DNA of 32,250 nucleotides from Microbulbifer mangrovi. GTDB taxonomy: Bacteria; Pseudomonadota; Gammaproteobacteria; Pseudomonadales; Cellvibrionaceae. A model generated the notes under the pieces. It was not told the origin of the DNA, did no database searches, and saw only the letters and a program-made list of their open reading frames with translations. Location of the stretch: positions 1 to 32,250 of the forward strand of contig NZ_LZDE01000307.1 in NCBI RefSeq assembly GCF_002009015.1. The letters are read 5' to 3'. The translations under genes were made by a program, and so were the position numbers. The stretch's first letter is position 1. Every line of letters starts with the position of its first letter. Below are positions 1-9,100 of the stretch, piece by piece.

Positions 1-2352
1 GGCTACGACGTAAAAGACCTGGCCGTTTCCGCCGATGGCGCGCAGCTGGCGTTCGCCATGCGCGCACCGGATATCGAGGGGCTGGACGATGACGAGCAGC
101 CGAGCTGGAATATCTGGTTGTACGAATTCGAATCCGCACAGCTGACCCGTGTGATCCAGTCCGACCTGATTGCCGAAGAAGGAGACGATATCGCTCCGGC
201 TTTCCTTCCGGATGGTCGCCTCGTTTTCACGTCTACCCGCCAGCGTCGTTCACGGGCGCTGTTGCTCGATGACAATAAACCCCAGTTCTCCGCACTGGCA
301 GAAAACCTGGATGAACCCGCCTTCGTGCTGCATGTGATGGAAGCAGACGGCACCGATATCCAGCAGATTTCCTACAACCAGAGCCATGACCTGTCCCCCA
401 CCGTGCTGTTCAATGGCCGCATCCTGTTCAGCCGTTGGGACAATATGGGTGGCGTGGACCGTCTGAGCCTGTATACGGTCAAGCCGGATGGCACCGACCT
501 GCAGTTCCACTACGGATACCACAGCCAGGCTACTGGCACCGGTAGTGGGCCGGACCCCATTCCCGCGGCTTTCAGTAAACCCCAGCAGATGCCGGACGGG
601 CGCATACTCGTCACCCTGCGTGCGCCGGAGGGGATTACCTACGGCGGGGATATGGTGGTGATCGATGCGGAAAACTTTACCGAGGCCTACAGTGAGCCCG
701 AACAAGAGGGTGTGTTGCAGGGGCAGGAGTCCCTGTCGGTAGAGGAAGTGATTACCGATGGTGGGCTGTCTCCCCACGGGCTGTTTGCCAATGCCTGGGC
801 TTTCCACGACGGCACCAGCCGGTTGCTGGTGAGCTGGAGCGAGTGTCGGGTCATCGACCCGGAAACCGAACTGCCGCAACCCTGTACCGAGGAGTGGCTG
901 GCGACACCGGATATCGTGCCCGCAGATCCACTCTACGGTCTGTGGATATACGATTACCGCGAGGGCACCCAGCGCCCGATTATCCAGCCCGAAGAGGGGC
1001 TGATGATCAGCGAGGCGGTCACCGCGGATACCCGCCCGATTGCGGAATTTATTCCGCAGCCGATTCCCGGGATCGATATCGACCGCGACCTGTTCGATGA
1101 GGGCATGGCGATTCTGGATATCCGCAGCGTGTACGATTTCGACGGCATCGCCGCTGTGGATATTTCCGCGCTCGCAGATCCCCTGCAGACCACAGCCGCA
1201 GAGCGCCCCGCGCGCTTTCTGCGGGTGGTCAAGGCGGTAGGCGTTCCCGATCGCGATACCCTCGACTTTGATCGCTCCGCCTTCGGCCGCAGCCGCGCCC
1301 AGTTGATGCGGGAAATCATCGGCTATACACCGATCCAGCCCGATGGCTCGGTACGCGTTAAAGTTCCGGCGGACATGCCGCTGGCCATTTCCGTGGTGGA
1401 TGCCAACGGCCGACGTATCGTCGGTCGCCACAATAACTGGCTGCAATTCCGCGCCGGCGAGATACGTAAATGCCAGGGGTGTCACAGCGGCGACAGCGAA
1501 GTGCCTCACGGCCGTACCGATAAAGAACCGGCATCTGCCTGGGCGGGTGCCCCTACCAGCGCCGCCCCGTTTGCCAATACCGAGCCCGCTCTTACCGCGG
1601 ATATGGGGGAAACCATGGCGCAGCTGATGGCGCGGGTGGCCGGCCATCCCGTTCTGGATGGCGACCTGAAATTTGTCGACCTGTGGACCGACCCGGCGCT
1701 GCGGGAAAAAGACCCGAGCAGTGAACTGTTGTCCAGCGATCTGCCGACTCCGGCGCCCACCAGCCTCGCCTGCCAGAGCGAATGGACAGCGGATTGCCGC
1801 ACCGTCATCCATTATCCCGAGCATATCCAGCCGATCTGGGACCTGCCGCGGGAAATCACCGATGCCATGGGCAATGTGATCGATGATCAGACCTGTACCA
1901 GCTGCCACAGCAACCGCGATGCCGCCGGTATGGCCCAGGTGCCCCCGGGACAGCTGGACCTGAGCGGTTCCCAGTCCGGGGTCAACACCAACTTCAGCGC
2001 CTCCTATGTCGAGCTGATCTTCGATAATCCCACCCAGGAGCTGCGCGACGGAGCGGTACAGAATGTGCTTGTCCAGGATACCGATGACGACGGTAACCTG
2101 TTGTTCGAGACCGATGAGGACGGTGAGCTGATTTTGGATGCCGATGGCAACCCGATTCCTGTTATGGTTACCGTCGACATTGAGCGGATCATGGATACGG
2201 CCGGCGCTAACGCCAGTCGTTTCTTCCGCGTATTTGAAGCGGGTGGCGTCCACGCAGGTGCGCTGTCCGCAGCGGAATTGCGATTGATTTCAGAGTGGCT
2301 GGATATCGGTGCGCAGTATTACAACAACCCCTTTGATGCACCGGTCAACTGA
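1..2352 (+). CDS. HzsA-like beta-propeller protein with two haem c motifs (5' partial)
   Basis: The reading frame is open from base 1, so the true start lies upstream; 783 residues are visible. The N-terminal half has TolB/PD40-like propeller strands, seen as repeated DGR/DGT turns such as LPDGRLVFTSTR and MPDGRILVTLRAPEG. The C-terminal half has two haem c attachment motifs, CQGCH (visible residues 491-495) and CTSCH (632-636), and ends in a cytochrome-like helix (AELRLISEWLDIGAQYYNNP). This layout fits the HzsA-related family, named after the hydrazine synthase alpha subunit, but nothing else here suggests anammox. An acidic stretch at residues 693-720 looks like repeated Asp-rich calcium-type loops. 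It should act outside the cytoplasm, because haem c is attached in the periplasm; the signal peptide is out of view. It is first of six collinear envelope genes. Electron-transfer or sensing role is inferred; substrate unknown. Confidence 0.8.
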   Translation, partial: GYDVKDLAVSADGAQLAFAMRAPDIEGLDDDEQPSWNIWLYEFESAQLTRVIQSDLIAEEGDDIAPAFLPDGRLVFTSTRQRRSRALLLDDNKPQFSALAENLDEPAFVLHVMEADGTDIQQISYNQSHDLSPTVLFNGRILFSRWDNMGGVDRLSLYTVKPDGTDLQFHYGYHSQATGTGSGPDPIPAAFSKPQQMPDGRILVTLRAPEGITYGGDMVVIDAENFTEAYSEPEQEGVLQGQESLSVEEVITDGGLSPHGLFANAWAFHDGTSRLLVSWSECRVIDPETELPQPCTEEWLATPDIVPADPLYGLWIYDYREGTQRPIIQPEEGLMISEAVTADTRPIAEFIPQPIPGIDIDRDLFDEGMAILDIRSVYDFDGIAAVDISALADPLQTTAAERPARFLRVVKAVGVPDRDTLDFDRSAFGRSRAQLMREIIGYTPIQPDGSVRVKVPADMPLAISVVDANGRRIVGRHNNWLQFRAGEIRKCQGCHSGDSEVPHGRTDKEPASAWAGAPTSAAPFANTEPALTADMGETMAQLMARVAGHPVLDGDLKFVDLWTDPALREKDPSSELLSSDLPTPAPTSLACQSEWTADCRTVIHYPEHIQPIWDLPREITDAMGNVIDDQTCTSCHSNRDAAGMAQVPPGQLDLSGSQSGVNTNFSASYVELIFDNPTQELRDGAVQNVLVQDTDDDGNLLFETDEDGELILDADGNPIPVMVTVDIERIMDTAGANASRFFRVFEAGGVHAGALSAAELRLISEWLDIGAQYYNNPFDAPVN

Positions 2353-2355
2353 ACA

Positions 2356-3207
2356 ATGAACAGGCAGCCCGGAAACAGGATTTCCAATTTGGCGCTATTG
2401 CTGGCAGGACTCTTGAGTGTTTCCCTGGCCCAGGCGCAGACACACACGGAAGAACAGGCAAGCGGAGAAACCCCGGTAACCGAGAGCTTCTCTGCGCAGC
2501 AGTTTGGCGATCGCGCGCCGCAACAGCTCCCCTTCGATACCGAAAAAGTATTTGTGGGAGCCGAATTCCTCAACCTGTATACCGGCCCCGGGCGCGGGTA
2601 TGTGATCGATCAGGTGGTGGAATACGGCGAGCCATTGTGGCTTTTGAAGCGGCGCACTGACTGGGTCAAGGTCATGACCCGCACCGGCAAGATGGGCTGG
2701 GCAAAAATTGCGGATCTGGACGCGGTGTACGGTGCGGCAGGTGAGCAGGTTGTAGTGCCCGCCCCCGGTGTCGACAATGCCCGCGATCGCGGCGTACGCT
2801 TCGGATTTACCTATGGCGACTTCGAAGGCGCCAATTCGCTGGGGATTTCACTGGGTTACCGCTTTACCGGCAATATCTCCGCCGAGCTGCGCGCTGCGCA
2901 GACCATCGGTGCCTATTCCGATAGCCAGACCTACCAGGTCGCCCTGCTGCACAAGCCATTTCCAGACTGGCGGCTCTCGCCATATTTCATGCTCGGCACC
3001 GGCATCAATATCACCTCGCCCAATGCCACCATCGTCGCCACTGAAGATCGCCAGGATACCACCATGCTATCCGGTATCGGTGTGACCACTAACTTATCCC
3101 GCCGCTTCGCCCTGCGCGCGGAAGTTGCCAATCATTACCTGCTCACCTCGCGGGAAAATAACCAGGAGATAGTCGAGTGGAAACTGGGCTTCGACGTATT
3201 CATGTAA
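2356..3207 (+). CDS. SH3-domain outer-membrane beta-barrel protein
   Basis: This 283-residue protein starts three bases after the preceding stop codon, so the two genes are almost certainly co-transcribed. It has a signal peptide (residues 1-27, cleavage near AQA). A bacterial SH3-like domain follows at about residues 65-122 (FLNLYTGPGRGYVIDQVV, then a WVKV...GWAKI core). Residues 145-283 alternate polar and hydrophobic residues in the manner of an eight-stranded outer-membrane barrel (FGFTYGDFEG, LGISLGYRFTG, SPYFMLGTGINI). SH3_3 domains often bind peptidoglycan or peptides, so the protein could link the outer membrane to the wall or to a partner from this operon. That role is inference. The protein ends in ...FDVFM rather than a final aromatic residue. 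Confidence 0.8.
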   Translation: MNRQPGNRISNLALLLAGLLSVSLAQAQTHTEEQASGETPVTESFSAQQFGDRAPQQLPFDTEKVFVGAEFLNLYTGPGRGYVIDQVVEYGEPLWLLKRRTDWVKVMTRTGKMGWAKIADLDAVYGAAGEQVVVPAPGVDNARDRGVRFGFTYGDFEGANSLGISLGYRFTGNISAELRAAQTIGAYSDSQTYQVALLHKPFPDWRLSPYFMLGTGINITSPNATIVATEDRQDTTMLSGIGVTTNLSRRFALRAEVANHYLLTSRENNQEIVEWKLGFDVFM

Positions 3208-3839
3208 CCCTTGCCGGCCTGTTACTGGCCGCGAGTGCGCCCTTTGCCAATATCGCCTGCGCACAGGGTGACGAGACGATTGACGAGATCATCTCGCCGG
3301 ACCTGGAGCGGCGCGAGATCCGCGAGGCGGAGATCGACAGCGAAGACTTCGAGTTTACCGTCTATTGGGGCGGCATCATGAGCGTGGAGGATTTTGGCAG
3401 TAACCGTATGATCGGGGGCAGCCTCGCCTACCATATCAATGAAGATTTCTTTATGGAGGCCGCGTACGCGCAGACCGAACTGGGCGAGTCCAGCTACGAA
3501 CGCCTGAGCGGTTCGGCTCCACTGCTGACCGAAGACGAGCGCGACCTCAGCCTGTACAACCTGTCGCTGGCCTGGAACTTCCTGCCCGGCGAAATTTTTA
3601 TCCTCGATCGTTGGGCGCTGAACAGCAATCTCTATCTGATCGGCGGTATCGGCAACACCAGCTTTGCTGACGAAGAATATTTTACCTACAACGTCGGGGT
3701 GGGGGTGCGTATGCTGACCAAGGACTGGCTGACCCTGCGTTTTGACGTACGCGATCATATTTTCGAGCACGAGATTTTTGGTGAGCCTGTTACTACCAAC
3801 AATCTTTCCGCCCAGCTGGGCGTTTCCATTTATTTTTAA
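3177..3839 (+). CDS. Small outer-membrane beta-barrel protein
   Basis: The gene begins at a GTG inside the end of the previous gene (31-base overlap). AGGAG at 3164-3168, eight bases upstream, is a near-ideal ribosome binding site and decides the start. The 220-residue product has a signal peptide (about residues 1-29, cleavage near ACA or CAQ) and an acidic N-terminal linker. An amphipathic beta-strand domain follows, ending in the aromatic residues ...GVSIYF, the usual C-terminal signal for outer-membrane barrel assembly. Strands such as MIGGSLAYHINEDFFMEAAYAQTE and YFTYNVGVGVRMLTKDWLTLRFDVRDHIF contain the pattern. It resembles proteins annotated as outer-membrane beta-barrel domain proteins. 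Translational coupling to the SH3 protein suggests a matched pair. Function unknown. Confidence 0.8.
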   Translation: METGLRRIHVTLAGLLLAASAPFANIACAQGDETIDEIISPDLERREIREAEIDSEDFEFTVYWGGIMSVEDFGSNRMIGGSLAYHINEDFFMEAAYAQTELGESSYERLSGSAPLLTEDERDLSLYNLSLAWNFLPGEIFILDRWALNSNLYLIGGIGNTSFADEEYFTYNVGVGVRMLTKDWLTLRFDVRDHIFEHEIFGEPVTTNNLSAQLGVSIYF

Positions 3840-3887
3840 TCGCAGTGATTTTCACAGAAAAACAACTGAGAAAACCGGAGAATTCCA

Positions 3888-4373
3888 ATGCGTAAACTGA
3901 TTGCCGCTCTCTGCACCAGTGCCGCTCTGCTGGCGGGTGCTCCCGCTTCCGCCAATATCCCGGCAGCGGACTTTACCCTCGCCTCATTGAAAGATGGCAA
4001 CCTCAAGCTCAGCGAGCAGCGCGGCGAGGTGATCATGCTGAATTTCTGGGCCTCCTGGTGCGGTCCCTGCCGTGAAGAAATGCCGCTGCTCAATGATCTG
4101 CATGCGCGCTACGAGCCTGTGGGCTTCCAGGTATGGGGTGTCAACGTTGACGCCAACCGCGAAGATGCGCAGGCGATGCTGAACAAAATCCCGGTGGAAT
4201 TCCCGGTGCTGTTCGACTCCCAGAGCGATGTGAGCAAGCTGTTCGGCGTGGAAGCCATGCCGAGTTCTGTATTCATCGATCGCGACGGTAAAGTGCGCTA
4301 CGTGCATAAGGGCTACCGCAGTGGCGACGAAGCCGAGTACAAGAAAATCATCAAGGAATTGATCCGGGAATAA
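3888..4373 (+). CDS. TlpA/ResA-family thiol-disulfide oxidoreductase
   Basis: This is a 161-residue exported thioredoxin-fold protein. Residues 1-22 are a signal peptide ending APASA. The redox motif WCGPC is at residues 57-61 (cysteines 58 and 61) within NFWASWCGPCREEMPLL. A cis-proline loop (EAMPSSVFID) and a C-terminal strand-helix complete the fold. A GGAGAATTCC ribosome binding region precedes the ATG. Family members (TlpA, ResA, CcmG) reduce disulfides in the periplasm, often in apocytochrome CxxCH motifs before haem attachment. Its position four genes after a two-haem protein, and three bases before a Cys-containing lipoprotein, makes either of them a plausible client; this is inference. 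It is not obviously CcmG/DsbE, since no ccm genes are nearby. Confidence 0.9.
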   Translation: MRKLIAALCTSAALLAGAPASANIPAADFTLASLKDGNLKLSEQRGEVIMLNFWASWCGPCREEMPLLNDLHARYEPVGFQVWGVNVDANREDAQAMLNKIPVEFPVLFDSQSDVSKLFGVEAMPSSVFIDRDGKVRYVHKGYRSGDEAEYKKIIKELIRE

Positions 4374-4376
4374 GCC

Positions 4377-4604
4377 ATGTACAAGCGCGCGCTTCTGCTG
4401 TTGCCACTTCTGTTGCTGGCAGGCTGTGAAACCATGATGCCGGAGCCGTGGGTAAAGCCCTATGAGCGGCATTACCTCGCGGACCCGATCATGAGCTTTG
4501 AGCGGGATCCGGTGGCAGCGGGTTATATGAACCATGTGTATGAAGCGCGTGAGGCTGCGCGTGGTGCGGAAGGTGGTTCCGGGGGCGGTTGTGGCTGTAA
4601 CTGA
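4377..4604 (+). CDS. DUF4266-family small lipoprotein with Cys-Gly-Cys tail
   Basis: This 75-residue protein starts three bases after the tlpA-like stop. Residues 1-17 form a lipoprotein signal with lipobox LAGC (Cys17 would be lipidated), so the mature protein is only about 59 residues. The conserved part reads PWVKPYERHYLADPIMSF, then a helix with YMNHVYEAREAARG. The C-terminus is glycine-rich and ends GGGCGCN. I recognise it as DUF4266 from the size, the core and the neighbouring DUF3570 gene; this match is from memory. The two tail cysteines could bind a metal, form a disulfide handled by the adjacent TlpA-like protein, or carry a modification. None of these is shown. Function unknown. 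Confidence 0.85.
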   Translation: MYKRALLLLPLLLLAGCETMMPEPWVKPYERHYLADPIMSFERDPVAAGYMNHVYEAREAARGAEGGSGGGCGCN

Positions 4605-5748
4605 TCTGAAAAAACATGTCGGCCTGCTGGTGATTGCCCTGTTCGCGAGCAGCGCAAATAGCGCGGTATTGCCGGAAGAGCGTGCTGACACCATGTATCA
4701 CGCATACAGCGGTGGCGGTGTCACCATCGATGGGCCATCGGTACTGGTGCGCAAGAATATTGGCAACAAGGTTTCCCTGTCGGCCAATTACTATGTGGAC
4801 ATGATTTCCGGCGCCTCCATTGATGTGCAGGCCACCGCCAGCCCCTACAGCGAGCAGCGCGACGAATTCTCCCTGGGGGCGGACTATCTGGTGGAAAAAA
4901 CCACCATGAGTCTCAGCTACACCAACTCCAGCGAAAATGACTACCAGGCGGAGACCGTGGGTTTCGGGATCAGCCAGGACTTCTTTGGCGATCTGAGCAC
5001 CCTGTCCATGCGCGTCAGCCTCGGCAGTGACGATGTGATGCGCAACGGCGATGAGAACTTTCTCGAGCAGGCTGAGCACCGTCGCTACTCCCTCGGCTGG
5101 AGCCAGATTCTCACCACCAAACTGATCGCCGAAGTCAGCGTGGAAACGGTGGCGGATGAGGGCTTTCTGAACAACCCGTATCGCAGCGTGCGCTACCTGG
5201 ATCCAAATTCCGGTACCGGTTTCAGTTACCAGGCCGAGCTGTATCCCACCACCCGCAACAGCGACGCGGTCGCGTTGCGGGCGAAATACCGCTTGCCCTA
5301 CCGCGCCGCGATAAAGAGCGAATACCGCCGCTACGCGGACAGCTGGGGGATCAGTTCCGACAACCTGGAATTGCGCTATACCCATCCACTGGAATCCGAG
5401 AACCTGATTCTCGAGGGCAAACTGCGGTTCTACAAGCAGGATGGAGCGGACTTTTACAGTGACCTCTTCCCTTACCTCAACGCCACCAATTTCCGTGCGC
5501 GTGACAAGGAGCTGAGCGATTTCTCGAGTACCGCCATTGGTATTGGTGCCTCTTACCAGCTCCCCGAGCGCTGGGCGCTGTTCAATCGCAGAAATACCGT
5601 CAACCTGTACTGGGATTACGTGCTGTTCGATTACGACAATTTCCACGATGTCCGCGTGCACAACAGCGGCGACTACCTCCCCGGTGAAGAGCCCTCCTAC
5701 AGTTTCAATGCCCACGTCGTGCGACTGTTCTGGTCGATGTGGTTCTGA
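4591..5748 (+). CDS. DUF3570-family outer-membrane protein
   Basis: The start is placed at GTG 4591, overlapping the DUF4266 gene by 14 bases. From there the product has a normal signal peptide (VAVTDLKKHVGLLVIALFAS, then an SANSA cleavage site) and 385 residues. An in-frame ATG at 4534 would add 19 residues of unlikely sequence. The rest is a long run of amphipathic beta-strands with short turns, for example KVSLSANYYVDMISGAS and STLSMRVSLGSDD. It ends ...VVRLFWSMWF, a typical terminal aromatic barrel signal. I recognise it as DUF3570, a family often found next to DUF4266. It could form an outer-membrane pore or assembly platform for the haem protein and lipoprotein of this operon, but that is inference. 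Confidence 0.82.
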   Translation: MAVTDLKKHVGLLVIALFASSANSAVLPEERADTMYHAYSGGGVTIDGPSVLVRKNIGNKVSLSANYYVDMISGASIDVQATASPYSEQRDEFSLGADYLVEKTTMSLSYTNSSENDYQAETVGFGISQDFFGDLSTLSMRVSLGSDDVMRNGDENFLEQAEHRRYSLGWSQILTTKLIAEVSVETVADEGFLNNPYRSVRYLDPNSGTGFSYQAELYPTTRNSDAVALRAKYRLPYRAAIKSEYRRYADSWGISSDNLELRYTHPLESENLILEGKLRFYKQDGADFYSDLFPYLNATNFRARDKELSDFSSTAIGIGASYQLPERWALFNRRNTVNLYWDYVLFDYDNFHDVRVHNSGDYLPGEEPSYSFNAHVVRLFWSMWF

Positions 5749-6120
5749 CACCATTCCCTGATGGACTTGGCACTTTCGTTTGATACGCGTGGGTGCCTTT
5801 CCACTTTCGTTTCCTCCCCCTGATTACCCGCTCCCTATTTAATGTGTGATGTTTGTCACGCAGCCAATGTGATCAAAGTTTGTCCGATAAGGCGCAAAAT
5901 AGCCCCTAAAATGCCGAAAAGGAGGCATTGTTGGCATTTCGTGGCATCTATAGCCTCCACCCCCGCGCGAATTGTTCTCCCCTCTCGCCGTGTCTGCAGC
6001 CGCGTAGCGCAGTCCGTTTTCGAGTTGTGCGAGAGGTATTGATCCGCAAAAACAGTTACGCCACTTCCGCCTTTGAGCACGCTCTGGTGGACCGGAAAAT
6101 AAATTTACCTGGGGGATTTT
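5749..6120 (+). other. 372-base non-coding leader before the VWA-RCC1 gene
   Basis: No convincing gene is present: the short open frames here have no recognisable domain and biased composition. The segment holds a CRP-like palindrome at 5845-5860 with a weaker half-site (TGTGATCAAAGTTT) about 20 bases downstream. There are also short repeats of ATGCC/GGCAT around 5909-5955 that could fold. The end contains the GGGGG ribosome binding region of the next gene. I see no clear terminator for the upstream operon and no riboswitch consensus I recognise. Confidence 0.5.
5845..5860. promoter_or_regulatory. CRP/Vfr-like binding site
   Basis: The bases read TGTGA-TGTTTG-TCACG, which matches the CRP/Vfr consensus TGTGA-N6-TCACA at nine of ten conserved positions. 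It lies about 260 bases upstream of the VWA-RCC1 lipoprotein start and about 100 bases after the DUF3570 stop. Its direction suggests control of the downstream gene by cyclic-AMP or a related regulator. No matching promoter could be placed firmly. Confidence 0.5.
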
Positions 6121-9100
6121 ATGTACAGTCGATTGCTAACCGTCTGCTCGCTTTCACTGGTTCTCGCTGCATGCGGCGGAGGAGGTGGGGGATCCGATGG
6201 TGGTGGAAGTGGCAGCAGTGGTGGAGGGAGTTCCAGCAGTAGTTCAAGTTCCAGCTCCAGTTCGAGTAGCTCGAGCTCAAGCAGTGGCGGCTCCAGTTCC
6301 AGCTCCAGCAGTTCCAGCAGTGGCGGTTCCAGCTCAAGCAGTAGTGGTGGTAGTACCTCCTACATCGTTTCCACCAGACTCGGGACGGGTCTCGTCGTCG
6401 AGCCCGGAAGTGCAACCGTTGACGAAGGTGGAACAGCAAGTTTTACCCTGTCTCAAAGTAGCGCCGGATATGTTGTCGAAGAGGTTGCCGGCTGTGGTGG
6501 TAGTTATGACGCGGCGTCCGGCGTTTACACCACTGGTCCGGTGAGCGCTGATTGTGAAGTGGTGGCGAGCAGCCAATTGGCGGTCAATCTGCAGCCCTAT
6601 GCGATTACCGCAACGCAGCCGTCCATCGTCACCATGATCCAGCGGGTTGTGGATCGCAGTAGTGGTGAGCCGGTTACCAGCCTGACCCTGGAAGATTTCA
6701 ATGTACTGGAAAATGACACGCCCATTGCGGAGCGCGAAGCCTTCCTGGATCTTGAGCCGATTGATCAGATTCCCTACCAGCTGAACACCGTGTTGATGCT
6801 GGATGTCAGCTCGAGTGTGACGTCTTCTGACCTGGTCGACGTAAAAGCTGCGGCAGCGAAAATTGTCGATAATCTTATCCAGAACCAGCAGATTGCTGTT
6901 TACGTGTTTGATGACACGGTCCGCAGGGTGAGTGATTTCAGTAGTGACAAGGAAGCCTTGAAAACTGCGATTGACGGCATCACCGGCGGTGGCCCGTCAA
7001 CAAATCTGTATGGTGCAGTGGTCAACGGGTTCAACCAATGGGACAACAGTTTCACCCTGGATCAGGTGACCCATGGGGCTCTGATCCTGATTACCGATGG
7101 CAATGATACGGCTTCGTCTTCTACGCTCGACGCCGCTCTCGCAGCCAAAGGTGACAAGGATTTCTTCGCGCTTACTGTCGGTAGTGAAATCGATCCGGAT
7201 CCATTGGTGCAAATTGTGCTGGGTGAGAAGCTGGATGCCATCGCCGATACCGACCGCGCCTTGGCTTCGAAACGACTTTTCAGTGTCAGTAATTACAGTG
7301 AGGTGGACGCGGGTCTGCAGCAGATTGCGGCGGAAGTAGAGCGGCTGACGCAAGGCTTGTATTTCCTCTACTACGCCACGCCCAAGCGCTCCGGAACCCA
7401 TACGGTGACTGTGAGTATCGAAAACAATGCACTCTGCTCCGAGCTGGACGTAAATTGTGTAACCTCACTTTCCGGCAACTTTTCTGCCAGCGGATTTAGC
7501 AACGTCTTGCCCGAATTGCTGTTCAGCGGACCGGAAGGCACGCTGCGGCCGGGAAATACTTACCAGCTTTCCGGACGCGTACGCTGGTCAAACCCGCCGT
7601 ACGAATTTACCTGGGCGCTGGAAAATCTCGACGGCCAGATGACACTCGAGGTAAACCCGGAAGATCCCAGCAAGGCAACCCTCAGCGTCGCCTCTTCTGC
7701 CCAGGTGAGCAAAGGCTCCGTTACGCTTTCTGTTCTATTGCAGGGCGGCAGCGGCGATGAACTGGTCAATACGGTGGAGTACGAGGCCGGTATCTCCGTG
7801 AGCGGCCCGGACGGTACGATTCTCGACACTATCCAGCTCAGGGGCGGACAGTCTCTGGCACTTACTGCAGATGTCGCCTGTGATCAATGCAACTGGTGGC
7901 TTGATGACTCTGCAGTGGCCAGTCTTAGTGTAACCACCGGCAACCGCGTGAACCTCAATGCAGGAAGTTCCACTGGCTACACCAAGCTGACGATTCAGGA
8001 TCAATTGTCTGGTGTGTCTTCAAGTTACGCTGTGGAAGTTGGCTTCCGTGCCGGAACCGGCGAAGACGTACAGATCTCCTATTATGAAACTCACGCGCTA
8101 ACCGTTAAGGCGGACGGTAGCCTGTGGGCATGGGGCTGGAACATTAACGGATCGCTGGGAACGGGTGATACGGCTTCTATCTATGTGCCTACTCGAGTGG
8201 GAACAGGCAGCGACTGGAAAAGTGCAGCGGCAGGCCGTCACTCCTCTCACGCTGTTAAATCCGATGGCACCCTGTGGGCCTGGGGCTCAAATGCCGCTTA
8301 TCAGCTGGGTACCGGAGATGAGAACCTCGCTGTGCAGTACCTTCCCGTGCAAGTCGGTGAAGACAGCGACTGGGTGAAGGTTTTTGCGGGTGAAAGCCGT
8401 GGTTTCGCGATCAAATCCGATGGCAGTCTTTGGGCCTGGGGTCACAATCAGTACGGGAGGCTCGGCACCGGTCCTGATTCACCTGGCGCTGCGGAAACAC
8501 CCGTACAAATCGGTACCGATACCGATTGGGCGAGCATAGCCGCAGGTAAGTACCACACAGTGGCACTGAAAACCGATGGCAGCCTGTGGGCCTGGGGACA
8601 CAACAACGGTGGTCAACTGGGAATTGGAGAATCGGAACCTCAGTACAGCCCAGTGCAAGTGGGTGAAGACGCGGATTGGGCAGCGGTAGATGCCGGTCTG
8701 ATTCACACCGTTGCACTGAAATCCGACGGCAGCCTGTGGGTCTGGGGAGATAACGGCAATTACCAGCTGGGCTCGGCGGATAATACGTTAGACCTGAACG
8801 TCCCCACCCAGGTCGGTAGTGACACGGATTGGGCATCAGTGGATGCCGGCGCGTATCACACTATTGCGGTTAAATCCGGTGGCAGCCTGTGGGCCTGGGG
8901 AAGAAATATTGACGGACAAGCGGGTATCGATAGCACCGACAACCATGCGCTGATACCGACACAGGTCGGAGGCGCTTCCAGCTGGATAAGTGTTGTGGCT
9001 GGAGCGAATACTTCCTTTGCGGTAAGCAGGGATGGTTATTTGTGGGGCTGGGGCGATAATGAAAACTACCGTCTGGGAGTCGGTTCCATGACCGATAAAA

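Noticed and set aside
250..2253. Long minus-strand open frame of 667 codons opposite the haem protein gene
   Set aside because: It is a shadow of the high-GC plus-strand gene. Its translation has no domain pattern, while the plus strand shows haem motifs and propeller repeats. The same holds for the 450-codon plus-strand frame at 18713-20065 and the 439-codon ones at 20458-21777 and 27641-28960.
1..2352. Hydrazine synthase, implying anammox metabolism
   Set aside because: Only the family resemblance supports it. No other hydrazine genes are present, and the surrounding genes are typical of an aerobic marine gammaproteobacterium.
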